A stretch of 64,000 bases of DNA from JAKPBU01 sp964425695 (GTDB lineage Bacteria; Pseudomonadota; Gammaproteobacteria; Xanthomonadales; Xanthomonadaceae), in the NCBI GenBank assembly GCA_964425695.1, contig CAYRNF010000001.1, forward strand, positions 62,001-126,000. Reading direction: 5' to 3'. The position numbers and the translations under genes were made by a program. Shown here one piece after another: positions 41,351-50,237 of this stretch. The notes under the pieces are model-generated. The model worked only from the letters and a program-made list of their open reading frames with translations, did not search any database and was not told the origin of the DNA. Position 1 is the first letter of the stretch. Each line of letters starts with the position of its first letter.

Positions 41351-42355
41351 CTAGTAGTCCGCCAGGTCGGACAACGGGATGCGCTGGATGTGGTCGCGGT
41401 CTTCTTCCGCCTTGCCCAGGTACTTGTCCGCGCCGCTTTCGTAGGTGACCCACAGCTCGTTGCCAACGATGTTGGCGCCTTCGGCGTAGTAGTCCAGCTC
41501 GTAGACCTTCTGCGCATCCTCCGGCGCGACCACCTGGAAGTCGGCCGGATCGCCCTGGAAGGCCTGGAACACCACATGGCGCGGCGAGGCGATGCGGTCG
41601 TTGCTGTAGGAGGTGGTGAACAGCAGGCCGTTGTCAGTGACCACCACGCCCTGCGTGTTGTCCGGGATGCCTACGTCAGCGGTCGGCACGCCGGTGTCGA
41701 AGGTGGGCACCACACCCGATGGATCGTCCATCCGCTTGCCCAGGTTGCCGGTGGCCGGATCGATGTCGAAGCGCAGCAGGCGCGGGGTTTCGGCCGGCTC
41801 GATGCCAAGGGGATCCCACAGGTTCTGCGCGAATTCGCCCACGTAGGCCTGGCCGTCGCGCACCGTCAGGTAGCTGGCGTTGAACCCATCGGGCATGTCG
41901 ACCACGTGCACCGGGTCCACCGGCGGTGCGCACGTGCTGGCCGCGGCGTCGATGTCGGCGCGGCTGTACACGTACACCGCCTGCGTATCGGCCAGGTAGA
42001 CATAGGTGCCGTCGGTGGCCACGCCGCCGCCCTTGTCCGGCGCTTCGCCGGTCGACAGGCCGTCGGTTGACCGGTTGGCACCCAGGATCACGCTGTGCAG
42101 CTCGCTGGCGCTGTCCGGATCCTGCGCGATGGACTGGATCGACAGCAGCACGCCATCGCTGCGACCGCCGTTGTAGGACGTGAGGATCTCGCCCCGGCCC
42201 GCGTCGTAGCCCTGGCCCTGCGGGATCCACGGCGAGTCCGGACCGGACCAGACCAGCTGCGGACCGCGGGTTTCGCCGGCCGGTGGGGTGGTGGGGGTCG
42301 GCGCGCTGGTCGCCGGCACCAATGGCGGACGGGTGCCGATGTCGCTGGGCAGCAT
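41351..42355 (-). CDS. Propeller-like protein of unknown function, no signal peptide
   Basis: The 334-residue protein has a good AGGAG site before its ATG. A Pro/Thr-rich N-terminal 30 residues resembles the lipase N-terminus. A repetitive beta-rich body follows with YDAGRGEILTSYNGGRSDGV, GVATDGTYVYLADTQAVYVY, YLTVRDGQAYVGEFAQNLW, NTQGVVVTDNGLLFTTSYSN and NIVGNELWVTYESGADKYLG. These spaced strands look like blades of a beta-propeller. No family is recognised. It lies upstream of the lipase and shares its promoter motif, so both are probably expressed together. Confidence 0.75.
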   Translation of the reverse strand: MLPSDIGTRPPLVPATSAPTPTTPPAGETRGPQLVWSGPDSPWIPQGQGYDAGRGEILTSYNGGRSDGVLLSIQSIAQDPDSASELHSVILGANRSTDGLSTGEAPDKGGGVATDGTYVYLADTQAVYVYSRADIDAAASTCAPPVDPVHVVDMPDGFNASYLTVRDGQAYVGEFAQNLWDPLGIEPAETPRLLRFDIDPATGNLGKRMDDPSGVVPTFDTGVPTADVGIPDNTQGVVVTDNGLLFTTSYSNDRIASPRHVVFQAFQGDPADFQVVAPEDAQKVYELDYYAEGANIVGNELWVTYESGADKYLGKAEEDRDHIQRIPLSDLADY

Positions 42356-42387
42356 GGCGGACTCCTGAAGACGGCGATGGCGGCCAT

Positions 42388-42421
42388 GCTAGGGCGTCGC
42401 GTGTGGGGGTGATGCTAGGGC
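42388..42421. promoter_or_regulatory. Direct repeat ATGCTAGGGC upstream of the propeller gene
   Basis: ATGCTAGGGC occurs at 42386 and 42412, 26 bp apart, upstream of the minus-strand start at 42355. The same core GCTAGGGC is found before the lipase gene (41288). A further ACTAGC lies at 42440. This could be a shared activator site, and the -59 divergent ggt gene could respond too. Confidence 0.5.
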
Positions 42422-42479
42422 AAACCCGAGCCTGGGGCACACTAGCGGCTGGCGTTCAACTGCGTGGAGCGATGTCGTC

Positions 42480-44201
42480 ATGCGTGCTCTGTCCCTGCTT
42501 ACCGGTTGTCTGTCGGTCGCGCTGGCCCTCTCCGCGGCCGCGCCGCACGCGTACGCCGCCGATCGCGTCACCGGCGCGCCGTTCGCCACCCGCAGCGAGG
42601 TCTACGCCCCGCAGGCGATGGCCGCCACGTCGCATCCGCTGGCCACGCAGATCGCGCTGCAGGTCATGCGCGAAGGCGGCAGCGCCGTGGACGCGGCCAT
42701 CGCCGCCAACGCCGCGCTGGGCCTGATGGAACCCACCGGCAACGGCATCGGCGGCGACCTGTTCGCCATCGTCTGGGATCCGAAGACCAGGAAGCTGCAC
42801 GGCTACAACGGCTCGGGTCGTTCCCCGAAGTCGCTCACCCTCGACGAATTCCGCAAGCGCGGGCTCACCGACATCCCCCCGCACGGCCCGCTTCCCGTGA
42901 GCGTGCCCGGCGCGGTGGACGGCTGGTTCGCGCTGCACGGGCGCTTCGGCAAGCTCACCATGGCGCAGAACCTGGCGCCCACCGTGCGCTACGCGCGCGA
43001 AGGCCATCCGGTACATGAGGTCATCGCCTACTACTGGGGCCGCAGCGTGCCGGTGCTGTCCAAATGGCCCGGCTTCAAGGAGCAGTTCACCATCGACGGC
43101 CGTGCGCCGCAGCGCGGGCAGACCTGGAAGAACCCAAACCTGGCCAACACGCTGGAGACCATTGGGCGCGACGGCCGCGACGCGTTCTACAAGGGCGAGA
43201 TCGCGCGCACCATCGATGCGTACTTCAAGGCCAACGACGGTTTCCTGTCGTACGAGGACCTCGCCTCGCACACGGGCGAATGGGTCGAGCCCGTCAGCAC
43301 CAACTACCGCGGTTACGACGTGTGGGAGCTGCCGCCCAACAGCCAGGGCATCGCGGCGCTGCAGATCCTCAACCTGCTGGAGCCGTACGACCTCAAGCAG
43401 TACGGCTTCGGCAGCCCCGAGCACGTGCACCTGTTCACCGAAGCCAAGAAGCTCGCCTTCGCCGACCGCGCCGCGCTATATGCCGATCCGGACTTCTACG
43501 AGACGCCCGTGGCCAGGCTGGTGTCGAAGGCGTATGCGAAGGAGCGCGGCAAGCTGATCTCGATGGACAAGGCCGCGCGTGGCGTGGAAGCCGGCGTGAT
43601 CCCCGAGCTCAACCAGGGCGACACCATCTATCTCACCACCGCCGACGCCGACGGCATGATGGTGTCGCTGATCCAGTCCAACTACCGCGGCATGGGCAGC
43701 GGCATGGCGCCGCCGGGCTTGGGGTTCATCCTGCAGGACCGCGGCGAGATGTTCGTGCTCAAGGCGGGGCATCCGAACACGTACGCGCCCGGCAAGCGCC
43801 CGTTCCAGACCATCATCCCCGCCTTCGTCACCAAGGACGGCGAGCCCTGGCTCAGCTTCGGCGTGATGGGCGGTGCGATGCAGCCGCAGGGCCATGCGCA
43901 GATCGTGATGAACCTGATCGACTTCGGCATGAACCTGCAGGAAGCCGGCGACGCGCCGCGCATCCAGCACGACGGCGACACCGAACCCACCGGCCAGAAC
44001 GCCAACCCCGGCGGCGTGGGAGAGCTCGACCTGGAAACCGGCTTCGCGTACGAGACGGTGCGCGCACTGATGCGCAAGGGCCACTCGGTCCGCTTCGCCG
44101 ACGGCCCGTACGGCGGCTACCAGGCGATCATGAAGAACCCGCAGGGCGGCTGGATCGGCGCCAGCGAGTCGCGCAAGGACGGGCAGGCGGCGGGGTACTA
44201 G
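42480..44201 (+). CDS. ggt: Gamma-glutamyltransferase
   Basis: The 573-residue periplasmic N-terminal nucleophile enzyme cleaves gamma-glutamyl bonds of glutathione and transfers the glutamyl group. It has a signal peptide (LLTGCLSVALALSAAAPHAYA), the GREGGSAVDAAIAANAALGL-like segment and GNGIGGDLFAIVWD. The autoprocessing site is at Thr382 in NQGDTIYLTTADADGMMVSL, which splits large and small subunits. The small subunit carries QSNYRGMGSGMAPPG. The length fits. It is followed 2 bp later by an oxygenase gene. Confidence 0.95.
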   Translation: MRALSLLTGCLSVALALSAAAPHAYAADRVTGAPFATRSEVYAPQAMAATSHPLATQIALQVMREGGSAVDAAIAANAALGLMEPTGNGIGGDLFAIVWDPKTRKLHGYNGSGRSPKSLTLDEFRKRGLTDIPPHGPLPVSVPGAVDGWFALHGRFGKLTMAQNLAPTVRYAREGHPVHEVIAYYWGRSVPVLSKWPGFKEQFTIDGRAPQRGQTWKNPNLANTLETIGRDGRDAFYKGEIARTIDAYFKANDGFLSYEDLASHTGEWVEPVSTNYRGYDVWELPPNSQGIAALQILNLLEPYDLKQYGFGSPEHVHLFTEAKKLAFADRAALYADPDFYETPVARLVSKAYAKERGKLISMDKAARGVEAGVIPELNQGDTIYLTTADADGMMVSLIQSNYRGMGSGMAPPGLGFILQDRGEMFVLKAGHPNTYAPGKRPFQTIIPAFVTKDGEPWLSFGVMGGAMQPQGHAQIVMNLIDFGMNLQEAGDAPRIQHDGDTEPTGQNANPGGVGELDLETGFAYETVRALMRKGHSVRFADGPYGGYQAIMKNPQGGWIGASESRKDGQAAGY

Positions 44202-44203
44202 CG

Positions 44204-44908
44204 GTGATCAGCGACCGTGTCGACATCCAGCACTGGCGCGCAGTGTTGCAGGCGACAGGGCGCGCGCAGATTCCCGATTACCTGCAGCCCGACGCGGCAC
44301 GGCGCCTGCGCGAGTGCCTCCTGCATGAGACGCCGTGGACCCTCGCGATCCGCGACGAGGCAGGGCCACGCACACTCGCCGCGGAACGGTACGCCACCCT
44401 GGATCCTGCCGAGCTCGACGCGCTGCTGCGCCGCATCGCAGAGAGTGCGCGCGGCGGCGCCTATCGCTTTGCGTATGACAGTTACATGATGGTCAACGCC
44501 TACAAGGAGGGGCGAGATCCCGGGCTTCTGCTGCACCGGGTCCTCGAGTTCCTCAACTCGCCGGATTACATTGCGTTCGCGCGCACGTTGACCGGCGACG
44601 CCGGTATCCGCCGCGCCAGTGCGCAGGCCACGTGCTATCGACCAGGACATTTCCTGCGCTATCACAACGACAGCGACCTCGGAGAGGACCGTCGCTTCGC
44701 CTACGTCATCAACCTCAGCCGCGAGTGGCAGGCGGATTGGGGAGGGCTTCTCCAGTTCATCGGAGAAGCCGGGCAAGTGGTGGAAACGTTTCTCCCCATC
44801 TGGAATTCCCTGTCGCTGTTCAAAGTTCCGACCGGCCACGCGGTGTCCCTGGTGTCGCCCTGGGCAGACGGAGAGCGGCTGGCAATCACGGGCTGGCTCC
44901 TGTCTTGA
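44204..44908 (+). CDS. 2OG-Fe(II) oxygenase
   Basis: The 234-residue cytoplasmic protein has a double-stranded beta-helix core with the iron-binding H-x-D in FLRYHNDSDLGEDRRFAYVI. The distal His is in PTGHAVSLVSPW, and the 2-oxoglutarate Arg is probably in DGERLAITGWLL. This matches prolyl-4-hydroxylase-like oxygenases. The GTG start lies 2 bp after the ggt stop, so the two genes are coupled. The substrate is unknown. A link to glutathione or proline metabolism is only positional. Confidence 0.88.
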   Translation: MISDRVDIQHWRAVLQATGRAQIPDYLQPDAARRLRECLLHETPWTLAIRDEAGPRTLAAERYATLDPAELDALLRRIAESARGGAYRFAYDSYMMVNAYKEGRDPGLLLHRVLEFLNSPDYIAFARTLTGDAGIRRASAQATCYRPGHFLRYHNDSDLGEDRRFAYVINLSREWQADWGGLLQFIGEAGQVVETFLPIWNSLSLFKVPTGHAVSLVSPWADGERLAITGWLLS

Positions 44909-45141
44909 AGGAGATCGTGAAGCCGAGCCCCGTCGTCAGCGGCGACCGGCCGAGCGGTGCCCATGGGTCTACCGAATCAGCGGCGTAGGCAGTGGATCGC
45001 GTCAGGCCATCGAGCGCATGACGCGGACTTGGAATCCGGGCTGGCAGCCGCGGATCGGTCCATCGAGCGCACATCCGTGGATGCCTCTTGCGATCCCGCA
45101 GTTGCTACTCTCGCGGTTCCGTTCGATCACCCGCCGAGCCC

Positions 45142-45789
45142 ATGACCCCCGACCGCCACCTCGACCTCGGCTGCGGCGACATACCGCGCAATCCGTACGC
45201 GCGTGCGCATGTCTGCGGCGTGGATATCCGCGAGGTTCGCGCTGCGTCGGCCTTCGAGTACCGGCGTGCCAACCTGATGCTCGAGCCCATTCCCTGGCCG
45301 GACGACAGTTTCGCATCGGTGTCCGCTTACAACTTCGTCGAGCACGTGCCGCGGGTGATAGCGACCGCGGACCATGGCGGCACCGTGTTCCCGTTCGTGC
45401 GGCTCATGGACGAGGTGTGGCGGGTGCTGGTGCCCGGCGGGCGGTTATACGCGGTGACGCCGGCGTACCCGCACGTGGAGGCGTTCGTCGATCCGACCCA
45501 CGTCAACATCATCACCGCGCGCACGCACGAGTATTTCTGTGGCGAGGATCCGGAAGCGCGGATGTACGGTTTCCGTGGGCGATTCGAGCCGGTGCGAGTG
45601 GCCTGGACGCATTTGAGTGATGCGTTGAGCGCCGTCCCCGGATCGCCGGAGAATCGGCAGCCTGCCACCGGACTGCGGCGCGTCGCGCACGGCCTGCGTG
45701 GGGTAGGACGCTTGTTGCGCGGCAAATCCTGGGCCGGACGTCGTGCGTTCCTGCTGTGGGAACTGCGCGCGGTGAAGCCGGCCACCTGA
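45142..45789 (+). CDS. SAM-dependent methyltransferase (Methyltransf_11-like)
   Basis: The 215-residue protein has motif I HLDLGCGDIPRNPYA at the extreme N-terminus, a VCGVDIREVRA acid loop, the DDSFASVSAYNFVEHVPRV motif and EVWRVLVPGGRLYAVTPAYP (motif III). These are typical of class I methyltransferases acting on small molecules or glycans. The Arg-rich C-terminus is distinctive. Its substrate is unknown. It stands alone after a 233-bp gap with no other visible gene. Confidence 0.88.
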   Translation: MTPDRHLDLGCGDIPRNPYARAHVCGVDIREVRAASAFEYRRANLMLEPIPWPDDSFASVSAYNFVEHVPRVIATADHGGTVFPFVRLMDEVWRVLVPGGRLYAVTPAYPHVEAFVDPTHVNIITARTHEYFCGEDPEARMYGFRGRFEPVRVAWTHLSDALSAVPGSPENRQPATGLRRVAHGLRGVGRLLRGKSWAGRRAFLLWELRAVKPAT

Positions 45790-46017
45790 GCGGAGGCATT
45801 GGCGAGGGGTAGGCCTGCGCGGTGCATCGGCATGCGCCCGGCCAGCGACAGGGGCATCCCGGCGCTGCGCACGCCGCGCCATGAAGCGCAAGGCCGGCCA
45901 CCTGTCCGACCTGAATCGGTTGCGCCACGGCGCCGTTAGCGATTGACACCCGCCACGGCACTCACCATGCTGCGCGCGCCCAACAGGGGGCGCTATATTT
46001 CAGGGGTGAAGAACACC

Positions 46018-46575
46018 ATGCAGAAGATGCTGATCCTTGCCGGCGCGATCGCGCTGGCCACGCTTTCGTCCACAGCCGCCGCGCATGGAGCCGCCGGCTA
46101 CATCCGTGGCGAGGTCGGCAGCAGCGATGTCGAGTTGAACGTTGCCGGACTGTCCGATAGCGACAGCGATACGTCCGCATCGTTCGGCGGCGGCTACTGG
46201 TTCAACTCGAACTTCGCCATCGAAGGCCACCTGGCCACGCTGTACACCGAGGAAGTGGACACGAACACGGACTTGGATCTGGTCAGCATCGGGCTGGGCC
46301 TGGCGGCCAAGCGGAATTTCGGCGCCGACGGCAATGGGTTCTTCGTGGGCGGCCGCGTGGGCGTGGCGCGTCTGACCGGCCAGACCCGTTTCGATACCTT
46401 CGACGTGGAAGAGCAGGAGCACGCCACCGGTGCCTATTTCGGCGCGGGCATCGGCTACGACTTCAGCGATCGTTTCGGCCTGTCGCTGAACTGGGACCGG
46501 CGCCAGGCGGATTTCGACAACGACGTGGACGTGGACGTGGACACGATCGCGCTGGGCGGCGAGTTCCGCTTCTGA
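46018..46575 (+). CDS. Outer-membrane beta-barrel protein (OmpW/OmpA-like fold)
   Basis: The 185-residue protein has a Sec signal (MLILAGAIALATLSSTAAAH). Alternating amphipathic strands follow (ASFGGGYWFNSNFAIEGHLA, DLVSIGLGLAAKRNF, NGFFVGGRVGVARL, ATGAYFGAGIGYDFSDRFGL), and it ends in a terminal Phe strand DTIALGGEFRF, the signal recognised by the Bam complex. Acidic loops (DSDSDTS, DFDNDVDVDVD) would lie outside. The family is opacity/OmpW-type porin-like. An in-frame GTG at 46006 is possible. It is followed by a strong terminator. Confidence 0.88.
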   Translation: MQKMLILAGAIALATLSSTAAAHGAAGYIRGEVGSSDVELNVAGLSDSDSDTSASFGGGYWFNSNFAIEGHLATLYTEEVDTNTDLDLVSIGLGLAAKRNFGADGNGFFVGGRVGVARLTGQTRFDTFDVEEQEHATGAYFGAGIGYDFSDRFGLSLNWDRRQADFDNDVDVDVDTIALGGEFRF

Positions 46576-46595
46576 CCGTTCGCACGTTGCTCGTG

Positions 46596-46625
46596 AAACG
46601 GCCGCCTTCGGGCGGCCGTTTTATT
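46596..46625 (+). terminator. Rho-independent terminator
   Basis: AACGGCCGCC-TTCG-GGCGGCCGTT forms a 10-bp GC-rich stem with a UUCG tetraloop followed by TTATT. It lies 20 bp after the barrel gene and is the clearest terminator in the window. Confidence 0.93.
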
Positions 46626-46702
46626 GTGGGGTCTTGCGGATCGGCGCGATCTGTCGGGCAGGCCTTGCGGCGCTGGTACCGCGCCGCTGGTGCGCCGCGC
46701 GG

Positions 46703-48187
46703 CTAGTCCGCGGGCACGGTCCGTTCCCTCGCCCAGTCGCGCAGCGCCTGCACCTGTTCGTGCATCAGCACCGACAGCGGGCGGGTCTGGCGCAGTTCGG
46801 CGCGCAGCTGGAAGTCGCCCAAGGGCGCGCCCTGCGCATGCGCGGCGTACAGGGCGGCGACGATGGCCTGTTCGATCTCCGCGCCGGAGAAGCCTGCGCT
46901 GGCCTGCGCCAGCGCGGCCAGGTCGAACCCGGCGGGATCGGAGCCGCGGCGGCGCAGGTGGGTGGCGAAGATCTGGCTGCGCGCCTCGGTCGACGGCAGG
47001 TCCACGAAGAACACCTCGTCGAAGCGGCCCTTGCGAAGCAGTTCCGGCGGAAGGTCGTGCACCTGGTTGGCGGTGGCGACCACGAACACGCGCGCGCTGC
47101 GCTCCGCCAGCCAGGTCAGGAACGTGCCCAGCACGCGCCGCGACACGCCGCCGTCCTCGCCGCCGCCGGTGCCGGCCAGCGCCTTCTCGATCTCGTCGAT
47201 CCACAGCACGCACGGCGCGAGCTGCTCTGCGGACGCCAGCGCATCGCGCAAGTTCCTTTCGGTTTCGCCGTGGTACTTGTTGTAGAGCGCGCCGAAGTCC
47301 AGGCGCAGCAGCGGCACGCCGAAGCCGCCGGCCACCGCCTTGGCCAGCATGGACTTGCCGCAGCCCTGTACGCCCAGCAGCAGCATGCCCTTCGGCGGAT
47401 CCAGGCCCGGCGGCGGATCCCCGGTGAAGGCGCTGCGCCGCTGTTCGATCCAGCGCTTGGCGCGCGCGGCACCGGCCACGTCGGCGAAGCGCGCGGTGTC
47501 GTATTCGTAATGCAGATGGCCGCTGCGGCCGAGCAGGTCGAACTTCAGCCTGGCAAGGCGCGGCAGGTCGGTGGCGTCCAGCGCGCCATCGGCGAACACC
47601 AGCTGGCGCACGATGCGTCGCGCATCGGATTCCTCCAGCCCCTGCAGGTTGTGGGCGATGCGCTGCATGGCCGCGTCGTCGGCCTGCGCATGCCGGCCGG
47701 CGTGCTCGCGCGCGTAGGCGTCGGCCTGCTCGCGCACCAGCCGCTGCAGCGCGGCCAGGTCCGGCAGCCGCGGGCGGAAGCGGACCGCGAAGCCGTCCAG
47801 TTCCGGCGGCAGCTCCACTTTTCTGCCCACCAGGACCAGCACGTGCGCCGCGCAGCCGCGGCGTTCGATCAGGTCGCGCAGCTGGCGCTGGATGCCGGCC
47901 TCGTCCAGGTGGTGGTCGAAGTCCAGCAGCAGGTACACGCCGCGCGGTGCGGCGCCGTGGATCGCGCGCAGCGTGGCGGCGGCATCGCCCGCGGGGCCGG
48001 CCGGGTCCTCGCGGTCCAGGTCGAAGCGGCGCAGGCCCTCGGTGACGCTCCAGCGGAACATCGCCCGCCAGACCTGGCGCAGGGCCTGCCGGAACAGGTC
48101 GACGGTGCGCGCCTCGTCGGCGGTTTCCACCACGATCAGCGGGGTGTCGGCGCGGATCAGCGCCACCAGGTCCTGCAGTCCGCCCAT
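46703..48187 (-). CDS. Ycf46-like AAA ATPase
   Basis: The 494-residue cytoplasmic protein has an N-terminal Ycf46-type half with ADTPLIVVETADEARTVDLF and HVLVLVGRKVELPPEL. The AAA module follows: Walker A GVQGCGKSMLAKAVAGG (about residue 282), Walker B CVLWIDEIEKAL, a sensor in VFVVATANQVHDLPPELLRK and the arginine finger region GRFDEVFF. Homologues are linked to carbon/bicarbonate regulation in cyanobacteria but are mostly uncharacterised in proteobacteria. Its C-terminus reaches 46703, 78 bp from the barrel terminator. It is divergent from the ParA gene by 118 bp. Confidence 0.9.
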   Translation of the reverse strand: MGGLQDLVALIRADTPLIVVETADEARTVDLFRQALRQVWRAMFRWSVTEGLRRFDLDREDPAGPAGDAAATLRAIHGAAPRGVYLLLDFDHHLDEAGIQRQLRDLIERRGCAAHVLVLVGRKVELPPELDGFAVRFRPRLPDLAALQRLVREQADAYAREHAGRHAQADDAAMQRIAHNLQGLEESDARRIVRQLVFADGALDATDLPRLARLKFDLLGRSGHLHYEYDTARFADVAGAARAKRWIEQRRSAFTGDPPPGLDPPKGMLLLGVQGCGKSMLAKAVAGGFGVPLLRLDFGALYNKYHGETERNLRDALASAEQLAPCVLWIDEIEKALAGTGGGEDGGVSRRVLGTFLTWLAERSARVFVVATANQVHDLPPELLRKGRFDEVFFVDLPSTEARSQIFATHLRRRGSDPAGFDLAALAQASAGFSGAEIEQAIVAALYAAHAQGAPLGDFQLRAELRQTRPLSVLMHEQVQALRDWARERTVPAD

Positions 48188-48305
48188 GCCCGTTCCGTCG
48201 TCCGCAAAGGGCGGCGACGATAGCAGAGCCGCGGCGCCCGCCCGTGGCTGAAACCGCCCGTGTCCCGGTGTACCCTCGCGGCTCTTCCCGGGCCACGGAG
48301 TCGCG

Positions 48306-48935
48306 ATGAAGACGGTGCTGGTAGCCAGTTCCAAGGGCGGGGTGGGCAAGACCACCATCGCCACCCACCTGGCGGCGCAGTCCGCGCTGGCCGGGCAGCG
48401 CACGGTGCTGGTGGATGCCGATCCGCAGGGGTCCTCGACACGCTGGGCGGAACGCCGCGCCGGCCTGGAGAGCGCGGTGCTGCCGGTGGACGGCACCCGC
48501 AAGGACTGGCACCGCAAGGTGCCCGACGACGCGCAGCGGGTGATCATCGACGCGCCCGCCGGCGCCATGGCCGGCGACCTGGAGCGGTTTCTGGACAACG
48601 TGGATGCGGTGATCGTGCCGGTGCAGCCTTCGGCGCTGGACATCGAGGCCACCGTGCCGTTCCTGAACACCCTGGCCAAGCTGCCGCGGGTGCGCAAGGG
48701 CGGGTTGCGCGTGGGCCTGGTGGGCAACAAGCTGAAGCCGTGGACCAACGCCTCCCAGCAGGCGCTGGATCTGTTCAAGGCCTGGCCGTATCCGCTGGTG
48801 GCGCAGCTGCGCGACAGCCAGGGCTACGTGGTGCTGACCGGGCTGGGCAAGAGCCTGTTCGACTACCACTCGCAGCAGGTGCGCGACCACCAGGACGACT
48901 GGCAGCCGCTGCTGCGCTGGTTGAAGAAGGCCTGA
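48306..48935 (+). CDS. ParA-family ATPase (orphan)
   Basis: The 209-residue deviant-Walker ATPase has the P-loop SSKGGVGKTTIATHL (KGGVGKT signature, residues 10-16) and LVDADPQGSSTRWA. Walker B is VIIDAPAG, and VIVPVQPSALDIEATVPF follows. It lacks a partner ParB or centromere-like gene, so it is probably a small orphan ParA involved in protein positioning rather than plasmid partition. The 248-bp region after it holds no convincing gene. Confidence 0.92.
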   Translation: MKTVLVASSKGGVGKTTIATHLAAQSALAGQRTVLVDADPQGSSTRWAERRAGLESAVLPVDGTRKDWHRKVPDDAQRVIIDAPAGAMAGDLERFLDNVDAVIVPVQPSALDIEATVPFLNTLAKLPRVRKGGLRVGLVGNKLKPWTNASQQALDLFKAWPYPLVAQLRDSQGYVVLTGLGKSLFDYHSQQVRDHQDDWQPLLRWLKKA

Positions 48936-49183
48936 CGCGCGCACCGCGCCCGCGGCGCGGCGCGCGATGCAGCCGCGCCGTGCGCACCCGGACGTGTCGT
49001 TGCACATGCGCCGGCGTCCGCCGCCGGGGTGCGGCGCCCGCGCAGGGTGCGCACGGCCCGCGCGTGCGTCGTGCGCGCCAGCGACGTCCCGCGCGTGTCG
49101 CCCGCGCGTTTCATGCGGGACTCACGCCGCCGCGCAGGCGCTCGGCTACGCTTGGGCGCCTGCCTACCCGGACACCTGCCGCG

Positions 49184-49660
49184 ATGCGCGAACTGATCCT
49201 GCTCCGACACGCCCACGCCGACGCAGCGGCCACCGGCCAGAGCGATGCCGACCGGCCGCTGTCCGAAGAAGGCCGCAAGGAAGCGCAAGGCGCCGCGCAA
49301 TGGCTGCAGGCGCAAGGGCTGGTGCCGGATCGGGTGCTGGTGTCGCCGTCGGCGCGTACCCGCGAGACGCTGGCCGCGGTGACCGCGCTGCTCGGTCCGC
49401 TGGACACGCGCGAGGAAGCCGCCATCTACGAGGCGTCGCCCGGCGAACTGGCCGAACTGGCCGACCGCAACCGCGACGCCACGCGCCTGCTGATGGTGGG
49501 CCACAACCCGGGGTTCGAGCAGCTCACGGCGCTGATGCACAGCGGCCAGTCCGGCGACTACCGCGGCATGCCGCCGGGCGGCGTGGCCGTGCTGCGCCTG
49601 CCGGCCGATGCGGCGATCGAGCCTGGCGTGGCCAGCCTCGCCGCGTTCTGGTGGCCGTGA
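49184..49660 (+). CDS. sixA: SixA-type phosphohistidine phosphatase
   Basis: The 158-residue histidine phosphatase has the N-terminal RHAHAD motif (catalytic His9) in ELILLRHAHADAA, SPSARTRETLAAV with the second Arg, and the C-terminal His in LLMVGHNPGFEQL. SixA removes phosphate from HPt domains of phosphorelay kinases. Its TGA overlaps the GTG of the next gene. Recognition is by motif and length. Confidence 0.92.
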   Translation: MRELILLRHAHADAAATGQSDADRPLSEEGRKEAQGAAQWLQAQGLVPDRVLVSPSARTRETLAAVTALLGPLDTREEAAIYEASPGELAELADRNRDATRLLMVGHNPGFEQLTALMHSGQSGDYRGMPPGGVAVLRLPADAAIEPGVASLAAFWWP

Positions 49661-50235
49661 GCCGCGGCCACGGATCTCCCAGGCACGCACGGATCGCATT
49701 CGCCCTGGCCGGGCCGTGCCTGCTGCTGGCAGGCGCGGCGTGCGCGCAATCGTTTGATCCGGCGCACACGCGCATCGGCTTCGAACTGCGCACGCGCTGG
49801 GGCCAGGCGCTGGCCGGCGTATTCGCGCGCTACGACGGCGCGGTGCGGCAGCTGCCCAACGGCAACCAGCAGGTGACCGTGCGCCTGGCCAGCGGCGACG
49901 TGGCCATCGTGGGCTACCCGCGCTACACCGAGATCGCGCGTGGCGAACGGTTCTTCGACGCGCGCCGCCATCCGTGGATCAGCTTCACCTCGGATCCCTA
50001 TCCCCCGGAACTGCTGCGCCAGGGCGGCAGGCTCACCGGCACGCTGCGCATCCACGGCGTGGCGCAGGACGAAACCTTCACCGTGGCGCCTTCGGCCTGC
50101 ACGCGGCCGGCGATCGACTGCGACCTGGTCGCGCGCGGCAGCGTGCGGCGCGAGGATTACGGCATGGACGACTGGAAAGTGGCGATCCGCGGCCGCGTGC
50201 AGTTCGAACTGCGGCTGCGGCTGGAGGCGCGTTGA
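49657..50235 (+). CDS. YceI-family exported lipocalin-like protein
   Basis: The 192-residue protein starts at a GTG overlapping the sixA stop. A signal peptide (RIAFALAGPCLLLAGAACAQ) is followed by a YceI domain: SFDPAHTRIGFELRTRWGQA, the FFDARRHPWISFTSD segment and GGRLTGTLRIHGVAQDETF, with the terminal VRREDYGMDDWKVAIRGRV. YceI proteins bind isoprenoids in the periplasm. A GTG at 49651 is an alternative start. It is part of the run sixA-yceI-PLD. Confidence 0.9.
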   Translation: MSRGHGSPRHARIAFALAGPCLLLAGAACAQSFDPAHTRIGFELRTRWGQALAGVFARYDGAVRQLPNGNQQVTVRLASGDVAIVGYPRYTEIARGERFFDARRHPWISFTSDPYPPELLRQGGRLTGTLRIHGVAQDETFTVAPSACTRPAIDCDLVARGSVRREDYGMDDWKVAIRGRVQFELRLRLEAR

Positions 50236-50237
50236 CG

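Noticed and set aside
45943..45999. TTGACA and TATATT boxes before the outer-membrane barrel gene
   Set aside because: The two boxes are 45 bp apart, too far for a sigma-70 promoter. TATATT at 45994 alone may be a -10 but no matching -35 was found.
48936..49183. Arg/Pro-rich open frame between the ParA and sixA genes
   Set aside because: Composition is that of random GC-rich sequence, with no ribosome site or domain. The sixA start at 49184 is well supported.
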